IMG/VR virus record: IMGVR_UViG_3300042691_028197
Coordinates: 1-24,149 of that record
From: a virus
DNA: 24,149 nt
Strand: one strand, 5' to 3'
Position 1 is the stretch's first letter. Each line of letters opens with the position of its first letter. The position numbers and the translations under genes are program-made. Positions 9,502-19,000 of the stretch are shown one piece after another. The notes under the pieces were generated by a model. That model was not told the origin of the DNA, searched no databases, and worked only from the letters and a program-made list of their open reading frames with translations.

Positions 9502-10158
9502 TTACTCTTGGTCGTATGGTTTGCGACGACCATCGTCTTCTACGTACTTATCATAGCACGTGCCACACACGTTTGAGAGTGTGCCTCCATAATGTAAGGG
9601 AAGTAAATCATCTTCCCATACAAGTGAATCGCACTTTTCGCACTCAACCTTCTTCCCTTTCAGGTTTTCCAGTTCTGCGAAAACTGTTTTTAATGCTTTG
9701 AGCATCACATCAATGTGAGGCTCTTCCAAGCGAGCGTATTGAAACGCTCCTGTTGGAACCCCTGAGATAGCTGAAAGCAGGTCAACAACCTCGTTGACCT
9801 TTGGCATAAATACTTCTTGGCGGTACACCTCCTTTTGAACAACGATGCGTTGCTGTTCCTTACTTGCCTCAACTTGCTTGTCGAGGCGAGTGCGATACTC
9901 ATCCCAACGCATAAACAAGTGCTTAATGTACACAAATTCTTGGCGGTTTTGTCCCACCAAGTCCACCTTGATATACATGCCACGGTTGTCCTTGTCGGCT
10001 GGGAGATACTTAGTTTCCCAGCGATACTTGTGCTTGTAGTGCGGTTGCACATCCAGCACAACCACACAGTCCGCACTCCATGGCACGTCTGCTAAGCCTT
10101 GATAGCTTGCAGAAAGTGCCCATTTTTGCCCTACTTCCAGTTGGCTGAATTTAGCCAT
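9502..10158 (-). CDS. Hypothetical protein with C-terminal zinc-ribbon-like motif, paralogue of the upstream gene
   Basis: 218 residues, ATG at 10158 after AGAAAGGAACT. Residues 1-90 are clearly homologous to the 174-residue protein upstream on the same strand. Shared are MAKFxxLEVGQxWALS (1-16), DVPWxA (24-29), LDVxPH (35-40), GxYxKV (60-65) and HLFMRWDEYxxRL (80-92). A charged helical middle follows (93-130). Unlike its paralogue it ends with two cysteine pairs, C173-x2-C176 and C198-x2-C201, a likely structural zinc site that could bind nucleic acid or protein. I do not recognise the family. Own promoter and terminator suggest independent, probably early, expression. A role in takeover of the host is a guess. 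Confidence 0.85.
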   Translation of the reverse strand: MAKFSQLEVGQKWALSASYQGLADVPWSADCVVVLDVQPHYKHKYRWETKYLPADKDNRGMYIKVDLVGQNRQEFVYIKHLFMRWDEYRTRLDKQVEASKEQQRIVVQKEVYRQEVFMPKVNEVVDLLSAISGVPTGAFQYARLEEPHIDVMLKALKTVFAELENLKGKKVECEKCDSLVWEDDLLPLHYGGTLSNVCGTCYDKYVEDDGRRKPYDQE

Positions 10159-10189
10159 GTTTAGTTCCTTTCTATTGAACTACATGAAT

Positions 10190-10218
10190 AATATATCATT
10201 TTATATATATATTGTCAA
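10190..10218 (-). promoter_or_regulatory. Consensus-type promoter for the 218-residue gene
   Basis: On the minus strand, TTGACA (10213-10218) and TATATT (10190-10195) are separated by 17 AT-rich bases. The spacer is nearly the same as that of the promoter at 10833-10861. It directly follows the terminator of the 174-residue gene. Confidence 0.85.
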
Positions 10219-10220
10219 AT

Positions 10221-10268
10221 AAAAAAGACCATGTAATTACGTTTAGTGTAACTACATGGTCTTTTTTC
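10221..10268 (-). terminator. Terminator of the 174-residue gene
   Basis: GACCATGTA (10227-10235) pairs with TACATGGTC (10253-10261), extended by TTAC/GTAA after one mismatch and flanked by AAAAAA and TTTTTT. It abuts the stop codon of the gene. Confidence 0.85.
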
Positions 10269-10793
10269 TTACTTGTTGTCGGCTTGTATTAACGCCTCTG
10301 ATTCGGCGTGTTGCAACAAACTCAACAACAAGTCGATTGCTGGCTCGTACTCTTTAACAAGTAACCCCTTGAGTGGGTACGAACTAATCACCTTTTCACC
10401 GTGAAGATAATTCACGATTTTGGCAATTTGGTCTAGTTTTGGTTGCATTACAGTTTGACTGTAAGCAAGCCGTTCAGAAACCGCTTGATTATTTCGGTCA
10501 CGCAGTTCCGTTTGTGCCTTAAGTCGTTGAGAATATTCATCCCAACGCATGAACAAGTGCGGTACATACGCAAACCGCTCTTCTTGAAGCGTTTCGCTAA
10601 ACCGATGCTCAACCTTGACGTACAACCCCCGCTCGTTTGCACGAACAGGAATGTACTTATACCCACGTTGCTTGTGTGGTGTAACGTCAAGAATCTTGAC
10701 GTGACGAGCGTTCCATGGCACATCAAGTGCATATGCACGCTCTCCACTTAACGCCCACTCTTGACCTACTTCAAGGTCTTTAAACTTAGCCAT
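10269..10793 (-). CDS. Hypothetical protein, paralogue of the 218-residue protein
   Basis: 174 residues, ATG at 10793, preceded by AGAAAGGAACG at a rather long spacing. Residues 1-92 match the downstream 218-residue protein in all conserved blocks (MAKFKDLEVGQEWALS, DVPWNA, LDVTPH, GLYVKV, HLFMRWDEY). The second half is helical and diverged, and there is no cysteine motif. The two genes therefore arose by tandem duplication of a promoter-gene-terminator unit, followed by gain or loss of the zinc-like tail. Function and family are unknown to me. It is the first unit after the tail operon, whose last stop codon lies inside this gene's -35 box. Confidence 0.85.
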   Translation of the reverse strand: MAKFKDLEVGQEWALSGERAYALDVPWNARHVKILDVTPHKQRGYKYIPVRANERGLYVKVEHRFSETLQEERFAYVPHLFMRWDEYSQRLKAQTELRDRNNQAVSERLAYSQTVMQPKLDQIAKIVNYLHGEKVISSYPLKGLLVKEYEPAIDLLLSLLQHAESEALIQADNK

Positions 10794-10832
10794 AGTTTTA
10801 TTCGTTCCTTTCTACGATTAAACTACGTACTA

Positions 10833-10861
10833 AATATACCATTTAATATATATATTGTCAA
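10833..10861 (-). promoter_or_regulatory. Consensus-type promoter for the 174-residue gene, overlapping the tail operon stop
   Basis: On the minus strand, TTGACA (10856-10861) and TATATT (10833-10838) are separated by 17 bases. The TGA within TTGACA is the stop codon (10858-10860) of the preceding gene. No terminator hairpin lies between, so late tail transcripts probably read into the 174-residue unit. Confidence 0.85.
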
Positions 10862-11271
10862 ATATTTTCTGGTGTAACTTCTGGTGTAACTTCTGGTGTA
10901 ACTTCTGGTGTAACTTCTGGTGTAACTTCTGGTAATATATCAAGAATTAACGTTGGCCATGCAGGTGCAGTCCATTCGTCAATGTTGATTAATTGCGGAT
11001 AATCTCGCAGTGCTTGACGATATTCACGGTATCGTTGACGGGTCAAGTCGTCAATATCAACATCAGGCATTTGCGTCCAATCAGTTGCAATCAATAGTTC
11101 ATTTCGACGCAATCGAACCATTCGCATAGCTTCTTCTTTTGAATATGGCTCGTCAATCAATGAACTATCTTCAGGAATACTGCACTTTTTTCCATAATAA
11201 TCAATGTGCACAATATGAACAGGTTGAGTTAAGTAAACACGTTGCACCCTAAATAAAAATATACTACTCAT
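10858..11271 (-). CDS. Tail-assembly-chaperone-like protein with PEVT repeat tail
   Basis: 137 residues; ATG at 11271 follows AAGGAG, which overlaps the stop of the upstream gene. Residues 52-107 hold a pattern I know from the phage tail assembly chaperone / tail-fibre-assembly family: RRNELLIATDWTQMPD (55-70), RYREYRQALRDYPQL (81-95) and then WTAPAWP (100-106). These small proteins help fold or attach tail fibres and tip proteins. Position at the end of the tail operon, directly after the C1q-like protein, fits such a role. The C-terminus is a run of five PEVT units (residues 114-133) ending ENI, encoded by perfect 12-base repeats and likely disordered and variable in length. The N-terminal 45 residues are short beta-like strands of unknown role. 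Confidence 0.75.
   Translation of the reverse strand: MSSIFLFRVQRVYLTQPVHIVHIDYYGKKCSIPEDSSLIDEPYSKEEAMRMVRLRRNELLIATDWTQMPDVDIDDLTRQRYREYRQALRDYPQLINIDEWTAPAWPTLILDILPEVTPEVTPEVTPEVTPEVTPENI
10871..10930 (-). repeat. Five perfect 12-base tandem repeats (PEVT)
   Basis: The unit GGTGTAACTTCT (plus strand) occurs five times without a mismatch, keeping frame, and encodes (PEVT)5. Perfect identity points to recent slippage. Because the unit is a multiple of three, copy-number changes would not break the gene. Confidence 0.97.
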
Positions 11272-11280
11272 GTTTGCTCC

Positions 11281-11814
11281 TTATACTATTTTGACTAAAT
11301 TTAAAATAGGAGAACCTGCAAATGACAAATCAGATGGAATGTTTATTATTTGCGTGTATTCATCACTGCTAAATGCAAATTGTACAATATCTCCTTCATC
11401 AACAAAAAACGTAAATGAAAAACTATTTGAACCATTTGAATTTACAGTGCCACCTAACTGTTGCACCGTTTGAACTATGACATCGTTAACATACAACCTC
11501 ATAATAGATTTAGTAATATCCTTGTCAAAAGACAATGTTATATTTGCATTGTAAAACCCTTGACGATTTACAAAAATAAACGGCGTTCCGTCTTGCCATG
11601 AAATGGGAATTTCAATACCGTTATCACGGTCTGAATTAATTAATGAATATCCCCATGATAAAAAAAGCCACGAATTTCCAAACACTTCTTGATTTTCTGA
11701 ATAAGTAAGTGTGGTATACGATAGTTCGTTTGTAAACGATAGTGCTTGCGCCGATTGAATTCTATTAACACTGCGGGTTAACGCTAAAAGTTGACGTGCA
11801 GATTGGTCAATCAT
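11281..11814 (-). CDS. C1q/TNF-like jelly-roll protein, candidate receptor-binding tip protein
   Basis: 177 residues; ATG at 11814 overlaps the stop of the Gp37-like gene (ATGA), with GGAGG nine bases upstream of the start. The first 60 residues look helical then extended. Residues 80-177 have the alternating beta pattern and landmark residues of C1q/TNF-like jelly rolls: FVNRQGFYNANITLSF (81-96), LYVNDVIV (107-114), FFVDEGDIVQFAF (136-148) and the terminal ILNLVKIV. In phages such domains often form trimeric receptor-binding knobs. The place right after the tail hub gene and before the chaperone-like gene supports a role at the tail tip. The fold is inferred from pattern only; sequence identity to a known family was not tested. 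Confidence 0.6.
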   Translation of the reverse strand: MIDQSARQLLALTRSVNRIQSAQALSFTNELSYTTLTYSENQEVFGNSWLFLSWGYSLINSDRDNGIEIPISWQDGTPFIFVNRQGFYNANITLSFDKDITKSIMRLYVNDVIVQTVQQLGGTVNSNGSNSFSFTFFVDEGDIVQFAFSSDEYTQIINIPSDLSFAGSPILNLVKIV

Positions 11815-13025
11815 TGCGTATATGCCTCCGACACTCGCATTTGAGTAACTATTTGTTCAGCCTTATTTGTAATAGTAATAGATATACCATTAATGCGCAC
11901 ATCAACAATAGAGCCAAATGCGTTGATTGTTACAAAATCTCCATATCCCCAGTCAACACCAAACAAAAAACCTGGTGAGTCTTGCACGGTGGCATATACA
12001 GAGTACACAGGATAATTAATAGGCTCTTTCAAATATTTAGTTGCTTCTCCAATTAAATCAGATGTTTTCGATTGCAATAATACTTCTCGATATGCAAACG
12101 GAGAATTGGCAATGCGTGTTTTATCAATCACAGGAGCACTTGCTGAAATAGTTGGAGTTGTACCAGAAAGCCCTTGATACACAGAAATAACTGATGTTTT
12201 TTCTTCTTGCCAATCAATTATCAAACGAATATCCTGCAATTGACTAGACGTATCACTTAATAATACTGCTTTATTGTTTGCGTTTACAAAACGCCTGTCT
12301 AATCCTCTTTGATTAGCAAATTGCGTAAATACATATTGATTTGTACTTGTAGCAATAGTATCAAAATAGACAGGATACAATGTTTCATTAACATCTACAG
12401 GAAACTGTGTCATTTGAGATAATTCTTGTAACGCAGTTAAAAGATTTGCATATGCAAATGCAATGCCTTTACTGCTGTAATGAGTAATTAAATAACCGTA
12501 ATTACTTAATTGTTTGCCTTCGCTAAAATTTGGTAAACGACGAATGCTAGAATTTGAACCTATGTTATTTTGCACTAAATCGTACATAATTGCAGAGTTT
12601 GTAACATTTTTATATGCAGTTTGTGGACTGTTGCCAAATTGCGCACTAGTAATTCTACTTGCAAGCAAATAGTTTGTGTCATATGCGGTCATTTTAACAA
12701 CAAACGAACCAGTTGATTCACGAAATTGTTCAATAGACCGAACAAACCATATTGTGTCTAGCAATAGTGTGCGTTGATTGCCTATAGTGCGATAAATAGC
12801 AAGAATGGTGTCTTTTTTTAACATTCCGTATCGTGACATAAATGTTAAAACCGCCGCACTATTTGAGCCACCGCTTAATCGAATGTAACATGCACCAATT
12901 TCGCCAACAGCACGAGTAATAGACAACTCAATAAATAAATTAAAATCCACAATATTAAACGGTGCAATAATATTTCCTGAACTATCACACACAAAAATTT
13001 CATATTTTGCATTTGGAAATATCAT
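11811..13025 (-). CDS. Gp37-like siphovirus tail hub (Tal-type) protein
   Basis: 404 residues; ATG at 13025 overlaps the stop of the giant gene by four bases (ATGA), with AGGA upstream. The protein starts with a beta-rich domain (YEIFVCDSSGNIIAPF, 8-23; SITRAVGEIGACYIRL, 35-50; DTIWFVRSIEQ, 90-100). It ends with a domain around GVDWGYGDFVTI (356-367) and DVRINGISITITNKAEQIVTQM (375-396). This matches the ReqiPepy6 Gp37-like family of Gram-positive siphoviruses, whose C-terminal part has the W.yGD.Vtv signature. These proteins are related to baseplate hub (gp27-like) folds and sit below the distal tail protein at the tail tip. No peptidase motif or long fibre extension is present. Gene order Dit, hub, tip protein, chaperone is that of a compact siphovirus tail operon. 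Confidence 0.75.
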   Translation of the reverse strand: MIFPNAKYEIFVCDSSGNIIAPFNIVDFNLFIELSITRAVGEIGACYIRLSGGSNSAAVLTFMSRYGMLKKDTILAIYRTIGNQRTLLLDTIWFVRSIEQFRESTGSFVVKMTAYDTNYLLASRITSAQFGNSPQTAYKNVTNSAIMYDLVQNNIGSNSSIRRLPNFSEGKQLSNYGYLITHYSSKGIAFAYANLLTALQELSQMTQFPVDVNETLYPVYFDTIATSTNQYVFTQFANQRGLDRRFVNANNKAVLLSDTSSQLQDIRLIIDWQEEKTSVISVYQGLSGTTPTISASAPVIDKTRIANSPFAYREVLLQSKTSDLIGEATKYLKEPINYPVYSVYATVQDSPGFLFGVDWGYGDFVTINAFGSIVDVRINGISITITNKAEQIVTQMRVSEAYTQ

Positions 13026-16000
13026 AATCCTGCCTTTGTCGTACCAAAAAACATGTTATTAGCGTCAAACGACCAAAACCGTGGATTGTAGTTGATAGTA
13101 ATATTCATTCCTGCTTGCGCATGTATTCCAATAATGTTAATGCGATAATCGTCATACGATTGCGTATATTTTCCTGCAGAATTGTTTGCACCAAGCAATA
13201 TCCAATCTACAAAATTTGATGTTGGGCTAATGAAAGAAATCATATTTCCTCGAATATTTGATGTAATAGAACGTTGCCCTGGCAATAAATTAATGATAAT
13301 TTCCTCATATGCTAAAACTAACAACCCAGAATTGTCAAAACGAACTCGTGCGCCTGTTTCTGTTTGATACAATTCGTAAATAGTTTTATTTGATGCGCCA
13401 TTTCTAATGCGAATAATTGGGTAAACCGATGCGTTTCCTCGTATACGTAGTGAAAAATATTGCATCTTGCTGGAAATTGTATTTACATTTACTGCATTGT
13501 TTAAAAACCCATGATGAACAATAGCAATATTCGAACCTGAAATTCCGTCCAATACATTTGTAATTGGATTAACCGCATATTTACGCATGCGATTTGTAGA
13601 CGCAATTGCAGTTGTCTGAGAGCGAATAATGTTTGAACTATTACGATTAACTGGAAAAATAACATCTGCATTTACGATAGTTTGAAGATTTCCTGATATG
13701 GTTGAACCTTCCGCATATGCTAAACTGTGTGTGACAGATTCATTATTTAGTGTTCCAGTAAAAACACCGCCAATCAACAATTTATCACCACTGCCCACAT
13801 ATCCATTAATAGGATTAATGTCAGTAATATCTCGCACCAAATTAACTGTGTTGTTAAATCCATTGTTTGCATACGATGTGCCGACAATGGGTGAAGCATA
13901 CGAATCAAATACTTTTCCGTTTGCTATTAATGGCGTCACTCTAGCAACACGTCCAACGTTTCGTTTTACAGAATCATACGATGTTGTAGTTCCAACATAT
14001 GATGCGTCAACCCAATGAGTAAAATTACCACTAATAATAAGAGTTCCATTTTGCGTAGTAGTTATATCGTAAATTGGTCCATCAGTTAACCCCATAGGTT
14101 GCCAATCGGTGTTCACAAATGATGGTAAACCTGTATCAAGCAGTGGGTATTCATCATACACGTATTCAATGTTAAAATATCTTCCGTTTTTTAAACCGTT
14201 TGTATATGGGCTTCCATCAATACTTGCCAATTGCATAATTGCATTAGAAAATGTGTCAATTACTCGGTATTGACCATCAACAATTGTATTGCCATTTATA
14301 TCAATACTAAAAACAGTAATGACACAACCTGAGTATAATTGTTCAGCAAACTTTGTGGCAGTGCCAAAAGGTCGAACAATTCCTGTTTCTGTAATAGTAA
14401 TTTGACCAATGCCTGGCATTGAACGTATGCAATATCCACCAACAAATGATTCGTTAGAAAAATCTGAAATTGTAGTTGCCGATAATGTTACAACCATTGT
14501 TGTACTATCAACAATATTATTAATTGTGCCAATTTTAGACCAAGAACCATCAGTATCATTTTGCACGTAAAAACCCGTACCATTCATGTTATTTCTATTT
14601 AAATAGTCATACACTAGATAGTCAAATCGGGTTCCTGAGCCACTAATAAACGCTTGCGTTCCACCTATTCCTCCAATGGTTACCTTTTGTACAATGCGAC
14701 CTTCCATTCTTCCAATGAATTCCGAAAATACGTGTTTACGGTGTACACGAACTTTTTGCGTAGTTAGTGTTCTGTCAATTGGCAAAACCGTGTACATTCT
14801 TGAAATGGTAAAATTCATTTCTACAATTTGACCAATAATATCGTTGTTTTCAATGTTGAATGCGTTATTGTCTGAAGCATCTCGAGAACGCATTACATCA
14901 CCAGGTATAATGTGGTATCTTAAAACGTTTTCAGTATATGCATATATTGTTGGATAAGAACGCCCTTGTGCGTTACTTACACCCAATAGGCTTCCAATTA
15001 AGTTAGGAGATGTAGCAACTCCAACTGCACCGCTAGAAGAGTTAATAGTAATTTGAAGATTTGTATTATTTACAAGTGAAATGTTACGCCCTTCATTGTT
15101 TGCAGGTGTGTTTGCCCCATTAAATACGTACAAATTAGGATTAGGAGCATAAAAATATGATGACAACGATGTGCGTTGCGCTGGTTGCACAAGAGTAAAT
15201 GTTTTTGTTGTTGTGTTTACTGTTGCAATTTTTCCAATTAACGAACTATTTACGTTATAAACAGAATTTCCAACATTAATTAAATTATCACCAGCGTATG
15301 AACCAGCAACTTCTCCTTCGTTTATATATAATTCGTTATTTATACCAGAACCATATGACAACATGTGAACCATATCTACGTTAGATACATTTGATGCATC
15401 TGCCCATATAAAATAACTGTCTACATTGTTTGTGTTGGCATATGGCATATTGGAAAAGTTTAATTGCGTATTGTTAATAGCACTTCCCAAAATGCCCATA
15501 TATGCTCCATTAGTTCGCCACAACGCAGTGGTATTTGCAAACTGCGATACTGGCGCATTTGTCATTGTTACTAACGGGGAAATAGAATCTGATGAAATGT
15601 ATTGATATGTTCCTGAGTAAGTAACAGTAGAATTTGATGCTAATACAGCTTGTATAGGAGAATTAGCACTATTAACCACACCAATACTTGTTACGCCATC
15701 AGATTGAAATAATGTTTTTCCCACAAGTGTATACGCATCAGGTTGACCGTTAACAGATACTAAATTACTTCCGTTTGTTACCGATATACGATTAAACAAA
15801 TCTGTTGATTGCCTGTTTGAAGTACGTAATTGCATAGCAATTGTTGATGGTGCGTATATAATAACTTCGCCTAATGGGTCGTTAATATTTATTGTGGCGT
15901 TTGATGCAAGAATTAATTGATTTGTTCCCACGTCTACTACTGTGCCAATGTAAACGTAATTCCAATCAGTGCCTGATGTCGGTGTTCCCAACGTAAATAT

Positions 16001-19000
16001 TGCTTGACCAATAAACGTGTTTAAACTTATGCCAGTACCAATAGTTGTGACAATGTTTGATGACGTACTTGTATTGGTAATAGCAACAGTGGAAAATGTG
16101 TAACTATATGTAGATGCGCTCATTGCAGTGACTGCGCCAGACTCAAGCGTAGCAGATGTTGCACTTGATGCACTTTGTACTACGCCAATGTACGCACCTG
16201 CAATTGTGTATAGTGCACTGCCAACCAAATCAGTTGCAGTAGGCGTTCCTGCAACCGTGACTGAGCGAGAGCCTAATGCAACAGTAATCGTATTGCCAGC
16301 CGTTGTATTTGCACCAGTTTGTGTTGTATTGGCATAAATATATGTTGATGCAGTTGTGTTAATAAATCGTGGGTGCCGACTAAAATTTGCTTGAACATTA
16401 CCTCGTCGTATTCCCATAAACTCACCTGTGTTGCGAAAAATGGCAACATTGGCTGGTGTGTTTGTTCCTACTAATGTAAAAGATGGAGTTGACGCATGTC
16501 GGTAAAGTGCGTTTGTAGTGGTTGTGGCAGCCCCTTCTTCGAACGTTCCTGCTGTTGCGCTTGATGCACTTCGCACAATACCAATAAACAAACCTCCTAC
16601 ATTTGTATACAACGCACTTCCCACCAGTGATGTGGCTGTGGGCGTACCTGCAACTGTGAATGCTGTATTACCTGCAACTGTAGAAATAATATTACCAGTA
16701 GTTGTTAGCGTGGCATTGTTTACAATAGTGTTACCAGTTCCAGAAAAAGGCATGTGAATAAACGGCTCATTTGTGACATTACCTCGTGAGTTTGCTGTCA
16801 ATGTAGCAGTATTAGTGGTTGCATTTTGTGTAACACTCGTTACATTTCCAAAAAACAAATCAAATGGATTATTGATATTGGTTGCGGCAAAGTACCTAAA
16901 CAGTGACCGATTTAATAACGAGAATTGCGTAACTGATGTTGCACTGCCATATGAATATCCTCCACCTACTACCGTTACTGATGTACTTGATGTACTTGTA
17001 GTAATTGTATTGAGCTTGGACGCATTTGCATACGCAAACGTGCCATTTGATACGGTTGCTAATGCATTTGCAGTAAGTCGAATGCCATTAGTTGAGTACG
17101 TGTAGTTGACAATACCAATAAATGCGCCATCAGATGCACGGAACAACGCTTTACCGTCTAACACCGATAATGCAATGCCTCCATTTTGCGTGTATGTTCC
17201 AATGTCGCTAGACGTGCTATTAAATGTAATAGTTCCAAGACTTGAATATTCTGTGTATGCAAAAATAGATGATGTGTTTCCATTACCTGTATTACCAAAA
17301 ACTAATGAACCAGTAGTTCCTGCTGTGGTTGACGAACCCATGTATTGTCCATCACCTCGAAACACTGATTTATTTTGAATAGTGGTCACCCCGTTTTCTA
17401 ACGTGTATGTAAAAGTAGGTGTTACACGTATAGATGAACCAGTTGTTGTCGGAGTGAACGCATAACTTATTTCGTTAGAGTTTGCAGTTGTATTTACTGT
17501 TAATCCAAAAACTGGTTCAACTTGACTAATGCTTGGCAATGTATCGTTAAACACATCTGCTGCTCCGTCAAAACTAACGGTTGCTGTTTGAGATTTGTTA
17601 TACGGATTAGGTGTAACAGCACTTACAACTCCTAAAGCATCTGCAAAATAATTTGCAAATACGGAATTTTTTAACGATTTAGTTGCTTTTAAAATAGTTG
17701 CAGAACCATTTGTATTTTCAATAACATTACCAAGTAAATCTGATGACAACCCTGAAATATATTCATTACTGGAATCGAGTAAAGTTTTTGGTGTTGCCCA
17801 GTAAGGCATATACGTAACATCAACAAACCCTGCACCTGTTGCTAATATTGCTTGAATAGTTCCTAGATATTGCAAAGGAGGCGACGAGTTTATAGTTGAT
17901 GCACTTGCATATGTGTACAATTCATCATTTTGTTGATACGTTGTTGGAACGTTTGTTTGAATACGTACTCGACGCACAATACTTAACGGTGTTCCTATAT
18001 TCCCAACAGTTCTGTATGGAAATGACACAGCAAAATAAAATGCAACGTTTGTAGCGTTTGCAGATGCATTTGCACGAAATTGCAACGATGTGTTAGACAA
18101 CGCTTTTTCAACCACTCCAATACGTGTTCCGTTAGTGAGGTACACGTGATACCCAACAAGTTGAAATGCATTGATTGTGATTGTTCCACTGAGTGTTGCA
18201 GTTAAACTAGTAGTATTTGCACTAATAAGAGTTGTTCCACTTGAATTTACAGGAATTGCTATGTCATTCACACGTGTTCGTTTAATAGTTCCTAGTAAAT
18301 ACCATTGACCTGTGACATTTGGCGCAAAATCGTTACTTTTACTTGGTGTAACCCCTTGTAAATACGCATACAACTCATATGTGTCAGGGTTTAAACTTAC
18401 TGGTACTGGACTTGTTCTAGACGATAATGCTTGCACAGGAATAACAACACATACAGTGGGAATTCCATTTACTGTAATAGTTTCAATAGTTGGTGCATTA
18501 GAAGATGCCTCAATCCCAACTGCGTTTTTAGATAGGTATTCATAATCTTCTGTTCCACCTTGTGGAAATGCAAATTGATATGGATACCATGCCACATTTC
18601 TATTTGATGAAACAGGGGAACCTCCACTTAGCCAATAATCAAAATCTCCTTGACCTGTACTCTGTGCGGTAGTCGTAGTGACATTTGCTCCAGAAACCGC
18701 AGTAATGACACACATAAAAAACCATGTATTAGTAGTTGAATCATATCTATATATACTTCGCCCTACATCGAATGCGGTTAAATTGTTCCCAAATGTAGTA
18801 AAACTTGTTCCTGACCCTTTAATTGTACCAACGCCCTTGACGAGTTTTGTAGAATTTGCATCAGGTAGCGTTGTTCCATTGGTGGGTAATGACCACCATG
18901 TTGTTGAAATATTAGATACATTTCCAAAATAGTTTGTTAATAAAGTATTTGTATTTGATGTTTTACCAAAATACACTACACGATTTTCAACTATTGCATA

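Noticed and set aside
10871-10930. 12-base repeats as replication-origin iterons
   Set aside because: They are in frame inside a coding region, directly adjoining (no spacing) and not linked to a replication protein gene.
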